Counted from the first letter of the stretch, positions 1 to 7,986 are shown. The stretch: DNA of 18,766 nucleotides from Verrucomicrobiota bacterium (GCA_016876055.1 VHDM01000020.1:1-18766); one strand, 5' to 3'. Notes: a model not told the origin generated them from the letters alone. Made by a program: numbers and translations.

Positions 1-20
1 AAAATCTCGGCGATCCGCAT
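1..20 (-). CDS. queE: Probable 7-carboxy-7-deazaguanine synthase, N-terminal fragment
   Basis: Only the first seven codons lie in the window, reading MRIAEIF on the minus strand. QueE proteins, the radical-SAM enzymes that make 7-carboxy-7-deazaguanine in the queuosine pathway, commonly open with a K/R-I-x-E-I-F stretch before a Gln-Gly-Glu motif, so the match is good but short. The ATG shares bases with the queC stop in a TGATG overlap, which predicts translational coupling. QueC uses the product of QueE, so the order makes pathway sense. Without the CxxxCxxC motif, which lies outside the window, the call rests on seven residues plus context. Confidence 0.6.
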
Positions 21-712
21 CAGGGTCCGGGGGCAGGTTTCGGTGGCAGGGGAGGGGTGTTGACATAAGGAGTCGGATCCTGAACGCCCGCCTTGATAAA
101 GGCCTCCCGGCGTTCGATGCAGGTCCCACAGGTCCCGCAGTGGAGCAGTCCACCCTTGTAGCACGACCAGGTCCGAGCGTAATCCACCTTCAGCTCCGTG
201 CCGCGACGGACGATGGCCGCCTTGTCCATGGAGACAAAGGGCCGAAGCAGCTTGATGCCCGCGTAGGTCCCCTTTTCCATAGCCTGAGCCATCGGACCGA
301 GAAAATCCTCACGGCAATCGGGATAGATGGTGTGATCCCCCGCATGAGCGGCGATGGCCACGGCTTCCGCTCCCAAGCTTTCCGCGTAGCCGGTGCCCAA
401 CGAGAGAAAAACCCCGTTCCGGAAGGGCACCACGGTTTTCTTCATGCTTTGCTCCTCATAGTGGCCATCGGGAATTTTTCCGCCGGTCTTGAGCAGATCC
501 GATTTGAACGCCTCGGCTAGAAAGGTCAGCGGCACGATACGGTTGGGAGTGTGGAGGGACCGGCATTGGTCAGCCGCACAGGGAAGCTCGCGGGCGTTGT
601 GCTTGGCCCCGTAGTCAAAACTCAGGGCACCGACCAACTGTTCCGTGGCCGCCATGTGGTGGAGGACGGTGACGGAGTCGAGCCCGCCCGAAAGCAGGAC
701 GACCACCTTCAC
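20..712 (-). CDS. queC: 7-cyano-7-deazaguanine synthase QueC
   Basis: QueC converts 7-carboxy-7-deazaguanine to preQ0 with ATP and ammonia in the cytoplasm, on the way to queuosine in tRNA. The 230-residue protein is of normal family length. It shows the PP-loop SGGLDS at residues 8-13, the VPFRNG stretch at 95-100, and the zinc site Cys184, Cys192, Cys195 and Cys198 near the C terminus. The start is a GTG that overlaps the stop of the upstream MBL gene (GTGA), and the stop overlaps a probable queE start. The last dozen residues form a proline-rich tail (TPPLPPKPAPGP) beyond the usual QueC end, probably disordered. Assignment to QueC is secure; queuosine synthesis as opposed to another preQ0 use is inferred from the queE neighbour. 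Confidence 0.96.
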   Translation of the reverse strand: MKVVVLLSGGLDSVTVLHHMAATEQLVGALSFDYGAKHNARELPCAADQCRSLHTPNRIVPLTFLAEAFKSDLLKTGGKIPDGHYEEQSMKKTVVPFRNGVFLSLGTGYAESLGAEAVAIAAHAGDHTIYPDCREDFLGPMAQAMEKGTYAGIKLLRPFVSMDKAAIVRRGTELKVDYARTWSCYKGGLLHCGTCGTCIERREAFIKAGVQDPTPYVNTPPLPPKPAPGP

Positions 713-1515
713 GGGAAAAAGGGATTGTGGGCCTTTTCGTGGGCGACGGTGGTGACGGGACCGTGCCCGGGCAAAAGAATCGTTTCTGGATGGAGGGTGA
801 GGATCTCAGCAGAGATGGACTCGAGGGAAGGTTTCCAGCGGGCCCGAACTCCGCCAATAGATCCTGCAAAAATGACATCGCCGACAGCCGCCACCGAAGT
901 TTCCAGGCCGCGAAACTCGTAGACCGTACCCCCCGCGGAGTGACCGGGCACGGTGTGAGCGGTGATGGTGAGACCGCCAACTTTAAAATGCTGGCCGTTT
1001 TTCACCGCCTTGCAGCCGGGGATGGGCTCTGCCTCGGGAGCGAAGGCGGGGGCCTTGGTTTTTTCGCGGATGCGGTCGAGTTCCAGGACATGATCGCCGT
1101 GGCCGTGGGTCAAAACGATTTTGACCAAGGTCAATTTGTGGCGTTCCAAGGCAGCAAAGAGGGCATCTGCATCCGTGCCCGCATCCACCGCCACTGCCTT
1201 GAGACTGGCCGGGTCCCAGACCAGGTAGTGGTTGACCGTCAGATCGGCAAACGGGGTGGTGAACATCATGACGCCCGGCGGCAAGGCAATGGAGGGAGGC
1301 TGCCAGTTTTCATTGGCCATCGCGGAAATCGGCTCGGGTCTCAGTCCGAGGGCCCGGGAAATTCGTTCCAAGGCGGCCGGTTCGCGCCTTCCGGAGCGGA
1401 TGGAGTTGAGCTCCGGAACGCCGATATTGGCCACCTTACAGAGATCGCGGTCGGTGATGCCCTGCCCTTTCTGGGCCTTGCCTAGAATATCGAGGATGTT
1501 GTCTTCCAGTTTCAT
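709..1515 (-). CDS. HTH domain fused to metallo-beta-lactamase-fold hydrolase
   Basis: This 268-residue protein has two parts. Residues about 1-65 look like an XRE/lambda-repressor-type helix-turn-helix (ITDRDLCKVANIGVPELNSI, followed by an Arg-rich turn and ALERISRALGL). Residues about 75-268 form a glyoxalase II-type MBL hydrolase with the two-metal ligands His137, His139, Asp141, His142, His192, Asp213 and His251 all present (THGHGDH, VPGHS, GD, LPGHG). The hydrolase should be active on a thioester or similar ester, but the substrate cannot be read from the sequence. Hydroxyacylglutathione hydrolase is only one possibility. It overlaps the DUF1802 gene upstream and queC downstream by four bases each. 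The HTH may bind DNA, or may be a relic used for dimerisation. The fold calls are firm; the role is unknown. Confidence 0.85.
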   Translation of the reverse strand: MKLEDNILDILGKAQKGQGITDRDLCKVANIGVPELNSIRSGRREPAALERISRALGLRPEPISAMANENWQPPSIALPPGVMMFTTPFADLTVNHYLVWDPASLKAVAVDAGTDADALFAALERHKLTLVKIVLTHGHGDHVLELDRIREKTKAPAFAPEAEPIPGCKAVKNGQHFKVGGLTITAHTVPGHSAGGTVYEFRGLETSVAAVGDVIFAGSIGGVRARWKPSLESISAEILTLHPETILLPGHGPVTTVAHEKAHNPFFP

Positions 1516-2009
1516 GCCAAGAAGGCCTGGGTGGCCTCCAGCACCGTGTCTGCGGGGATAGGGGATTCCTCGATGCCGCCGGGGGGGTGGGGGAGTTCGA
1601 ACCAGGAGCGGCAGCCGGACAGCTCGGGCGTGGAAGGCAGGTGCCAGCCAGGCCGAAGATGGAATGCCCTCACCAAGGCAAAATGGAGAAGCTTTTCGCC
1701 ACGCGAGTCAAAATGTTCGCGGAGAACCACCGGGTCGTAGGCGGTCAGAGGCGAAAGCTTGGCAATCACCGACCACTCCCGAAGATGACCGGCCCGGATC
1801 ACCTCCACCCGGAGGGCAACGTCGAAACCGGGAGCGGGGGCAGATTTCTTTTTTTCATGGTAATGGGTGGGGAGAAGGTAAAAGGAGGATGACTGAAAAC
1901 CGCTCTCCGCCGTGGACTCGCGAAGGCCGGCCTTGCGCAGGAGCAAAACCTGCTTTCCAGATCCAACCGCCGCACAGACCGAGGCCAGCTCTTTGAAACC
2001 AAGGATCAT
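1512..2009 (-). CDS. DUF1802 family protein
   Basis: A 165-residue protein that I place in the DUF1802 family from memory of its style: an opening like FKELASVCAAVGSGKQVLLL, then RKAGLRE, an FYLLPTHYHEK segment, and a C-terminal part with HFDSRGEKLLHFALVRAFHL. The family has no established function. It has no signal peptide or membrane segment and is probably cytoplasmic. I chose the ATG at 2009 because it makes an ATGA overlap with the pgsA stop. A TTG four codons upstream (2021) would give a 169-residue form but would bury the start 16 bases inside pgsA. The gene sits between pgsA and the HTH-MBL gene, overlapping both, so it is co-transcribed with the queuosine genes. Confidence 0.8.
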   Translation of the reverse strand: MILGFKELASVCAAVGSGKQVLLLRKAGLRESTAESGFQSSSFYLLPTHYHEKKKSAPAPGFDVALRVEVIRAGHLREWSVIAKLSPLTAYDPVVLREHFDSRGEKLLHFALVRAFHLRPGWHLPSTPELSGCRSWFELPHPPGGIEESPIPADTVLEATQAFLA

Positions 2010-2587
2010 CTTTTTTTCCAACGAACGGCTTGCTGAATGAGCAGGGGATAGTTTGCCCGAAGATACCAGAGGCCGGATCCGGCGGTGATGGCCGCGGTGA
2101 CCCAGACGGCGATATCGAGAAGAACCCGGCCGTTTGCGTGGGAGGGATCCAGCGCGAGCAGAAGCAGGCCCAGGAGGGCGGTGAGCATTTGGGTGGCGGT
2201 CTTATGTTTGCCAACCTTTTCCGCGGCGAGGACCACGCCCTTTTGGCCGGCGACCAGACGGATGCCCGTAATCAGAAATTCGCGCGCCACGACCAGGGAA
2301 ACAAACCAGACCGGAAGCAGGCCCACCCCGAGCAAGCCAACGAAAGTGACCACCACGAGCAGCTTGTCGGCCAAAGGATCAAAGAGCCGACCAAAGTCCG
2401 ACTCGATCTTCCACTTGCGGGCCAAATGGCCGTCGAGCCAGTCCGTCAGAGCGGCGGCGGCAAAGAGGCCCAGCGCGAGCCAAGCGGTCCACAGGGGAAC
2501 GGGCGGATGGGCGCAAGCCTGGAGAAGAGTCAGCAAGACGAAGGTCGTGGCTACGCGGCCGAGGGTAAGCCAATCAGGAATCGTCAC
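2006..2587 (-). CDS. pgsA: CDP-diacylglycerol--glycerol-3-phosphate 3-phosphatidyltransferase
   Basis: PgsA makes phosphatidylglycerophosphate from CDP-diacylglycerol and glycerol-3-phosphate in the inner membrane, the committed step to phosphatidylglycerol and cardiolipin. The 193-residue protein carries the complete CDP-alcohol phosphatidyltransferase signature from Asp52 to Asp74 (DGxxAR, then Gly66, Asp70, Asp74), an extra Asp49, and several hydrophobic segments. The N terminus (IPDWLTLGR) matches the usual start of the family. The start codon is GTG; an in-frame TAA at 2597-2599 rules out anything further upstream. No Shine-Dalgarno is visible; the leader is pyrimidine-rich instead. A relative acting on serine or another alcohol is possible but less likely, because PgsA proteins have this size and N terminus. 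Confidence 0.92.
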   Translation of the reverse strand: MTIPDWLTLGRVATTFVLLTLLQACAHPPVPLWTAWLALGLFAAAALTDWLDGHLARKWKIESDFGRLFDPLADKLLVVVTFVGLLGVGLLPVWFVSLVVAREFLITGIRLVAGQKGVVLAAEKVGKHKTATQMLTALLGLLLLALDPSHANGRVLLDIAVWVTAAITAGSGLWYLRANYPLLIQQAVRWKKR

Positions 2588-2664
2588 TGGATAAGATTAA
2601 GATGAAGATGAAGACGAAGGGAAGGGCAGGAGTGGCGGGCCGCGGGTAACTAAGGACGCGCGGA
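2588..2664 (-). promoter_or_regulatory. Pyrimidine-rich leader between rimO and pgsA
   Basis: This gap of about 77 bases is the longest in the minus-strand chain. The transcribed strand is a CU-rich tract with repeated TTCATC/TTCGTC units at roughly 2596-2617, ending just before the pgsA GTG, and there is no Shine-Dalgarno. I see no hairpin with a U-tract, so it does not look like a terminator, and no convincing -35/-10 pair. It could be an S1-type translation enhancer or simply low-complexity spacer; which one is a guess. Confidence 0.3.
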
Positions 2665-4026
2665 TCAGGCTATCAGGTCGTAGATTTTATGGCCGGTGAT
2701 GGTGACGTCGGCAAAGGTGCCCGGCGTGCCGGGGCGGGAGAGGAGCACCTTGCCGTCGACCTCGGGGGCATCGGCCTCAGTCCGGGCGGCCTCGGGGGTA
2801 TCGACCAGCACGCGCAGGGTTTTGCCGACCTGCGAGGCAGCTCTTTCCTTGGCCACTCCCTGCTGGGCGGCCATGGCCTTTCGGTAGCGGGCTTTTTTCA
2901 CGGCCGCGGGAATCTGGTTCGACATCTTGGCGGCCCGGCTGCCGGATTCCTGGGAGTAGGTAAAAACGCCCATGCGGTCGAACTTGGCTCCGCGGATAAA
3001 ATCCAGAAGGGTTTCGAATTGGGCATCGGTTTCGCCGGGAAAGCCGGCGATGAAGGTGGTGCGGATGGCGAGGCCGGGGATGCCGGCGCGGAGTTTCGCC
3101 ACCAGTTCCCGGATGTGGGCCTCGGAGGTCTCCCGGCGCATATCGCGGAGCATGCCTTCCTCCACGTGCTGGAGAGGCATGTCGACGTAGCGGGCGACCT
3201 TAGGCAGGCGGGCGATGGCGGCGATGAGGTCGTCCGACCAGTGAGCCGGGTGGGTGTACAGGAGCCGGATCCAGAACTCCCCCTGAATCGAATGGAGTGC
3301 CTCGAGCAGATCAATGAGACTTTCGCCCCGTCCTGAGGAGACCTTGGCCCGTGGACTCCGGCCCTCCGTCCAGCGATCCATGCCGAAATAAGTCGTATCC
3401 TGGGAAATCAGCAGCACCTCCTTGACGCCCTCGGAGACCAGGCGCTCGACTTCCCGGCGAACGGATTCCACGGTGCGGCTGCGGTGTTTGCCACGCATTT
3501 GCGGGATGACGCAGAAGGAGCAGGGGTGGTTACAACCCTCGGCAATCTTCACATAGGCGTAATGTTTGGGAGTCAGTCGCCAGCGGGGAGTGTCGAAATC
3601 AGGGATGTAGACGGGGAGCTGGTCGGAAACGAGATCCTCGGGAGGGGCATGGGGAGCGCGGGAGAGAACGCGACGGACTACGGGGGCAACCTCCTCCAGC
3701 TGATCCAGCCCGATGAAGGCATCCACCTCGGGCATTTCGCCGGCCAGCTCGGCGGAGAACCGCTGGGACATACAACCTGCCACGATCAGGCGCTGGTGGG
3801 CCCGCCGACGCTGCAGGCCGCGGTCGCGATGGGCCTCGAGGATGGCTTGGATGCTCTCCGTTTTGGCAGAGTCGATAAAAGCGCAGGTATTGACGATGAG
3901 GACATCGGCCTCGGCGGAGTCGGAGGTAAGATCCATGCCGGCCGAGCGGAGGTGGCCCAACATAATTTCGGAGTCCACCAAATTTTTGGCGCAACCGAGC
4001 GAAATCAGGCCGACTTTTGCCGACAC
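2665..4026 (-). CDS. rimO: Ribosomal protein S12 methylthiotransferase RimO
   Basis: RimO is a radical-SAM enzyme that methylthiolates the beta-carbon of a conserved Asp in ribosomal protein S12. At 453 residues it has normal length. The N-terminal UPF0004 domain holds Cys12 (in SLGCAKNLVDSE), Cys48 (NTCAF) and Cys85 (AGCMSQR) for one 4Fe-4S cluster. The radical-SAM CxxxCxxC is Cys165, Cys169 and Cys172 (GCNHPCSFCVIP). A TRAM domain fills about residues 385-453. The wording SLGCAKNLVDSE and the PQMRGKHRSR following the SAM motif favour RimO over the tRNA enzyme MiaB. The start is GTG; no other start codon lies between it and the in-frame TGA of the upstream gene, and no Shine-Dalgarno is visible. 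It lies 24 bases after the RodZ-like gene. Confidence 0.96.
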   Translation of the reverse strand: MSAKVGLISLGCAKNLVDSEIMLGHLRSAGMDLTSDSAEADVLIVNTCAFIDSAKTESIQAILEAHRDRGLQRRRAHQRLIVAGCMSQRFSAELAGEMPEVDAFIGLDQLEEVAPVVRRVLSRAPHAPPEDLVSDQLPVYIPDFDTPRWRLTPKHYAYVKIAEGCNHPCSFCVIPQMRGKHRSRTVESVRREVERLVSEGVKEVLLISQDTTYFGMDRWTEGRSPRAKVSSGRGESLIDLLEALHSIQGEFWIRLLYTHPAHWSDDLIAAIARLPKVARYVDMPLQHVEEGMLRDMRRETSEAHIRELVAKLRAGIPGLAIRTTFIAGFPGETDAQFETLLDFIRGAKFDRMGVFTYSQESGSRAAKMSNQIPAAVKKARYRKAMAAQQGVAKERAASQVGKTLRVLVDTPEAARTEADAPEVDGKVLLSRPGTPGTFADVTITGHKIYDLIA

Positions 4027-4050
4027 GGGGCGGGGAAGGTGACAACCGGC

Positions 4051-4986
4051 TCAGCGAGCCGGGAGGCGGAAGGTCTGGGGGCCGGGTTTTTCGTAGGTGC
4101 CGAAATTGGAATTGTTGAAAATGATCTCGGCGTCGGCGGCTTCCCGGGTCGTGACAATGAAGGAGTCACCGGTCCAGGCATCGTCCCGCTTGCGGGGCAT
4201 CATCTCGTCCTCATCGATGGTGTCCTCGAAAAGCACCTCTTCCTTGCCGTCCTGGACCGCCACGATCCGGACCCAGGTATCCTGCTTGGCATAAATGCGG
4301 AGTTGGTGGGGAACGGCGGGTTTGGGCGGAGCTTGGTCAGAGGTCTGCACGGGGGGCAGGGATGTGGCCGGGGAAGGCGGGGGGGTGTTCTGGGCCGCTG
4401 ATTCGGCCGATTTGACCGGGAGGGCCGCTTTGACGAAAGGCTCCTCGCCAGGCGCTTTCGGTTGGGGTGCCTGGTTTTGGCCGGAGCCCACGGTCTTCGG
4501 GTCAGCGCCGATGGGGGCCAGCGTGGTTGGATCCTGGGGGGATTTCACGGGCCAGACGCGATACAATTGGATGCCGAGAACGGCGATGACGAAGACCGCG
4601 GCCCCGGCCAGCACGCCAAAGCCTAATTTGCGGGACGTGACGACGGGCTCGGTGGCCCGGGTGGGCAGGGCTTCAAGCATTTCCGGGCGGAGATCGAGGA
4701 TGGAGTCCTCCTCAGTGGTGGAGCTGGGTTGGAATTCGCGGAGAATGGTTTTGGGATCCAGGCCGAGCTCGCGGGAGTAAATGCGGAGGAAGCCGCGGAT
4801 GTAGGCGAGGCTGGGAAGTTTGTCGAAGCGGTCCGCCTCAAGGTTGCGGATCACGTTGGGGTGGAGACGGGTGCGGGCGGCCGTTTCCTCGATGGTCCAA
4901 CCATGGCGAAGACGGGCAACGCTCAGTTGGGAGCCAACGGACGCGTTTTCGTTCTTCTCGGGCCTCGGAGCTTGTTTGCTTTTCAT
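4051..4986 (-). CDS. RodZ-like HTH membrane protein
   Basis: A 311-residue bitopic membrane protein with RodZ architecture. A cytoplasmic HTH lies at about residues 17-85 (LSVARLRHGWTIEETAARTR, then YIRGFLRIYSRELGLDP). A single transmembrane helix spans about 121-143, followed by a Pro/Ala-rich periplasmic linker at about 146-228 and a C-terminal beta domain (DUF4115-like) from about 229. RodZ links the MreB cytoskeleton to the wall-synthesis complex and helps set rod shape. The residues after the HTH suit protein contact with MreB as in known RodZ, but that is family knowledge. Its ATG overlaps the ftsK stop (ATGA), so it should be coupled to FtsK. The fold is clear; a cell-shape role as opposed to another HTH/DUF4115 function is inferred. 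Confidence 0.85.
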   Translation of the reverse strand: MKSKQAPRPEKNENASVGSQLSVARLRHGWTIEETAARTRLHPNVIRNLEADRFDKLPSLAYIRGFLRIYSRELGLDPKTILREFQPSSTTEEDSILDLRPEMLEALPTRATEPVVTSRKLGFGVLAGAAVFVIAVLGIQLYRVWPVKSPQDPTTLAPIGADPKTVGSGQNQAPQPKAPGEEPFVKAALPVKSAESAAQNTPPPSPATSLPPVQTSDQAPPKPAVPHQLRIYAKQDTWVRIVAVQDGKEEVLFEDTIDEDEMMPRKRDDAWTGDSFIVTTREAADAEIIFNNSNFGTYEKPGPQTFRLPAR

Positions 4987-7520
4987 AATTGGACCGCATC
5001 CAGATCGACGAGGATCTCCCGATCCTTTGCGCCATCTTTCGGTCCAATAATACCCCGGGACTCAAATTGATCAATCACCCAAGCCGCGCGGCCGTAGCCC
5101 AGTCCCAACCTCCTCTGCAGCAACGAGGTGGAGGCTCTTTTTTCCGTTTTGATGACCTCCAGCGACCGCGCCATCAATTCCTCATCTTTTTCGGAAAGTT
5201 CAGAGTCCCCGGAGGAGGGTTTGGTCATTTTGGCATGAATTTCCTGTTCGTAGTAGGGCTTGGCCTGGGCGGCGATGAAATCGATGACCCGGGACACCTC
5301 CTCCTCGCTGACAAAAGCTCCCTGGGCCCGGATGAGTTTGCTGGCGCCCGGACGGAGATAGAGAAGATCGCCCTTTCCAAGGAGGTTTTCCGCTCCGGAC
5401 TCGTCGAGGATGACACGGGAGTCGACACCGGACGGGACCTGGAAGGCGATGCGGGCCGGGACGTTGGTTTTGATGACGCCCGTGATCACGGCGGCGCGCG
5501 GGGTCTGCGTGGCGATGACCAGGTGGATGCCGGCGGCACGGGCCTTGGCGGAAAGCAGGGCGATGGCATTTTCAACCTCGGCCGGGGCAACCTGCATGAG
5601 GTTGGCCAGCTCGTCGATGATCACGACGATGAAGGGAAGGCGGTCGGGCAAAGGTTCCTCGGCAGCAGGCGGCGGGGGCTCCTCGCCCTCCAGCCGTGGG
5701 GCGAGGTCGAGCTCCTCGATATTTTTGGGCACGCGGGAGCGGGAGTTAAAGGTGCCGATATTGCGGACGCCGGCCTTGGCCATGTAACGATACCGTTTTT
5801 CCATTTCGTTGATGACCCATTTGAGGGCGAGGAGGACTTTTTTAGGCTCGGTCACCACGGGAACCACCAAGTGGGGCAGGCGATTGTAGACCTGGAGCTC
5901 GACGACTTTGGGATCGATGAGGATGAGGCGGAGGTCATCGGGGCCGAAACGATAGAGAAGGCTGAGGAGGAGAGTGTTGATGCAGACGGATTTTCCGGAG
6001 CCGGTGGTGCCGGCGATGAGCAGGTGGGGAAGATCGGCCAGGTCATCAACCAAGGTGGCGCCGTAGACGTCCTTGCCGAGGGAGACGGGAAGATGCGCGC
6101 GGGAGCCGGCCCACTCGCCGGAATCGAGCAAATCACGAAGCAGGACTTTGATCTTGGCGGAGTTGGCGACCTCGATGGCAACGGTGTCGCGCCCGGGGAC
6201 GGGGGCAAGGATATTGATGCGTTCGGCCTTCATGGTCCGGGCGAGGTCGCGCTCGAGATTGACGATGCGCTCCACGCGGACACCGGGAGCGGGATAGAGT
6301 TCGTAGCGGGTGATAGTGGAACCCCGGGTGATGTCGCCCGGGCTGACTTCGATGTCGAAATGGGCGAGAGCCTCGACGATGCGTTGCTGGTTGGTTTTGA
6401 GCTCGTCCTCGGTGTAGGTGGGGCGGGCCTCCTTTTCGGATTTCTGAAGGAGATCCACGGAAGGAAGCTTGTAGGCGTTGTAAGATGGGCGAACGGCGGC
6501 GGGGGTGGGCGGTTTAGGAGGATTCGGCTTGGAGGGGGTGGCCGACGCGGGGGTTTCGGTGGCAAGTGAGGCCAGCGGCGAGACCGGTTTGCCCAGATCC
6601 TTGATTTTCGTGGCGGGTTTCTCGGGTTTTTCCTGACTCTCGGGTTTGGTGGGGGCGGTCTTGGCCTTGGGGGAGGTGGCTCCAGGCAGAGCGGAGGGGA
6701 ATGGATTGATCGTGGTGTCGACAATCTTGGGTGAGGGACGATGAGTGCTTGCCGGTGCAGGCTCGGAGGATTTCTTGGCGGCCTCGGCCTTTTCCTTGGC
6801 AAGGCGGCGGTGGAGGCGTTTTTGTTCAATCTCGAGTTTCTTTTGCTCGAGTTCGATGCGCTGGTCCGGGGCGGCCTTGCGGATCCGGTAGTCCCAATAC
6901 TGGTCCACGATGGCGCGGCCGGCTTCGCCAAAAGCGCGGGCGAGTTCAGCGGGGCGGAATTCAAAAAGCAGAACCAGAACCACCAAGTAGGAAAGGCCGA
7001 AGACCAGAACTGCCCCCACGGTTCCCAGGATGGGGGCGAGAAACTTGTCGTTGAGGAAGTAGCCGATATAGCCGCCCGGCATCTTGCCGGCGGGGGAGGG
7101 GGCGCCGTCGAGGCCTTGGCCGCCGGAGAAGAGCGGGTTGGCCAGGGATGGGCCGACCGCCGGGGCGGCGAGCTGCAGCAGGCAGGCTCCGGTGACAAGT
7201 AAAACACCGAGATAAAGGAATTTTTGGGAATAGCGGACCTCCTTGGCAAAAAAGAGCAGCAGTCCCCCAGCGATAAAAACAGTGGGGAACAGGTAGGAGC
7301 CGAGCCCAAAGAGGAGGAAAAGGATTCCCCCGAGGTAGGCACCGGCGGGCCCGACCAGATTGGCCTTGGGGTCCTGGGCCGGTTGGGAGTAGAAGGCGAG
7401 GTCGCGTGGGTCGAAGGAAAAAAGGGCGAGGAGGAGAAGGATGCCGGAACCGAGGATGGCAAGGGCGATGACCTCCTGGCCGAGGCTGGGGCCGACGCGG
7501 GCGGGTTTTGATTTAGCCAT
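4983..7520 (-). CDS. ftsK: DNA translocase FtsK
   Basis: FtsK is the septum-anchored hexameric ATPase that pumps DNA and completes chromosome segregation at division. The 845-residue protein has about four N-terminal membrane segments (within residues 15-190), then a charged coiled-coil-like stretch (about 220-250), and a Pro/Ala/Lys-rich linker to about 370. The alpha-beta motor has Walker A GTTGSGKS at 504-511 and Walker B IVVIIDELANL at 631-641. The winged-helix gamma domain, which reads KOPS-type polarity sequences, lies at about 778-840. A short acidic/proline insert (about 602-627) precedes Walker B. The ATG start has no clear Shine-Dalgarno. It is the first gene of the minus-strand chain, 31 bases from a divergent gene, so its promoter must lie in or beyond that gap. 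Confidence 0.97.
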   Translation of the reverse strand: MAKSKPARVGPSLGQEVIALAILGSGILLLLALFSFDPRDLAFYSQPAQDPKANLVGPAGAYLGGILFLLFGLGSYLFPTVFIAGGLLLFFAKEVRYSQKFLYLGVLLVTGACLLQLAAPAVGPSLANPLFSGGQGLDGAPSPAGKMPGGYIGYFLNDKFLAPILGTVGAVLVFGLSYLVVLVLLFEFRPAELARAFGEAGRAIVDQYWDYRIRKAAPDQRIELEQKKLEIEQKRLHRRLAKEKAEAAKKSSEPAPASTHRPSPKIVDTTINPFPSALPGATSPKAKTAPTKPESQEKPEKPATKIKDLGKPVSPLASLATETPASATPSKPNPPKPPTPAAVRPSYNAYKLPSVDLLQKSEKEARPTYTEDELKTNQQRIVEALAHFDIEVSPGDITRGSTITRYELYPAPGVRVERIVNLERDLARTMKAERINILAPVPGRDTVAIEVANSAKIKVLLRDLLDSGEWAGSRAHLPVSLGKDVYGATLVDDLADLPHLLIAGTTGSGKSVCINTLLLSLLYRFGPDDLRLILIDPKVVELQVYNRLPHLVVPVVTEPKKVLLALKWVINEMEKRYRYMAKAGVRNIGTFNSRSRVPKNIEELDLAPRLEGEEPPPPAAEEPLPDRLPFIVVIIDELANLMQVAPAEVENAIALLSAKARAAGIHLVIATQTPRAAVITGVIKTNVPARIAFQVPSGVDSRVILDESGAENLLGKGDLLYLRPGASKLIRAQGAFVSEEEVSRVIDFIAAQAKPYYEQEIHAKMTKPSSGDSELSEKDEELMARSLEVIKTEKRASTSLLQRRLGLGYGRAAWVIDQFESRGIIGPKDGAKDREILVDLDAVQL

Positions 7521-7551
7521 GGGGAATGGGTGTGTTTAATGAAGCGAAAGG

Positions 7552-7986
7552 ATGGGTTTTTCCAAGGCAAGTTTATGGGGGGCCAGCCTCATGCTGGGGA
7601 CAATTGGTCTCTCCGGATGCGGACCGGATCCGCGCGCCCGCTTGGTTTCCCAGGTGGAAGGGATGATCCAAACGGCCAACGAGGGTAAGCACCGGGAGTT
7701 GGAAGCGGTGATGTCGAGGCCTTTGGTGGAGAAAATCCGTGCGGAGGGATGGGAGCCGCAGGCGGCGCTGGGGCTGGTGGCAAGGAAAGACCGGGAGCAG
7801 GCCGCCACCTACCGTTTCAGCGATCTGCCTCGATTCGCCGCCCAGGAGTATGCCGAGGTGGAAGTGATCCGAACCAGTGGGCAGGGGGAAAGGCGGCTCA
7901 CGGTACCCTTTTACTGGGAGGCAGAAGGATGGAAGGTGGGAGCCGCCTACCAGGATGGTCGAGGTTGGGAGGCGGAGGATTTTTGA
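7552..7986 (+). CDS. Putative lipoprotein, unknown function
   Basis: A 144-residue protein with a lipoprotein signal peptide: Lys5, a hydrophobic stretch, and a lipobox LSGC at residues 20-23 with Cys23 as the lipidation site. The mature part is charged and mixed alpha/beta in composition, ending in a segment (VPFYWEAEGWKVGAAYQDGR) that resembles the beta-hairpin end of NTF2/DUF4878-like small lipoproteins. That similarity is weak and I do not assign a family. A GAAAGG lies directly against the ATG; the next in-frame Met (residue 14) would destroy the signal peptide. It diverges from ftsK across 31 bases and precedes manA by a short gap. Confidence 0.75.
   Translation: MGFSKASLWGASLMLGTIGLSGCGPDPRARLVSQVEGMIQTANEGKHRELEAVMSRPLVEKIRAEGWEPQAALGLVARKDREQAATYRFSDLPRFAAQEYAEVEVIRTSGQGERRLTVPFYWEAEGWKVGAAYQDGRGWEAEDF

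Noticed and set aside
2010..2021. Upstream TTG start for the DUF1802 protein
   Set aside because: The ATG at 2009 gives the usual four-base overlap with pgsA and needs no rare start codon.
4989..6569. Long plus-strand open frame (526 codons) opposite ftsK
   Set aside because: It is antisense to well-supported ftsK motor sequence, is Gly/Asp-rich in the way shadows of GC-rich genes are, and shows no family motif.
6230..7570. Long minus-strand open frame (446 codons) in a second frame of ftsK
   Set aside because: Pro/Ser/Arg-rich product without domains; the other frame carries FtsK.
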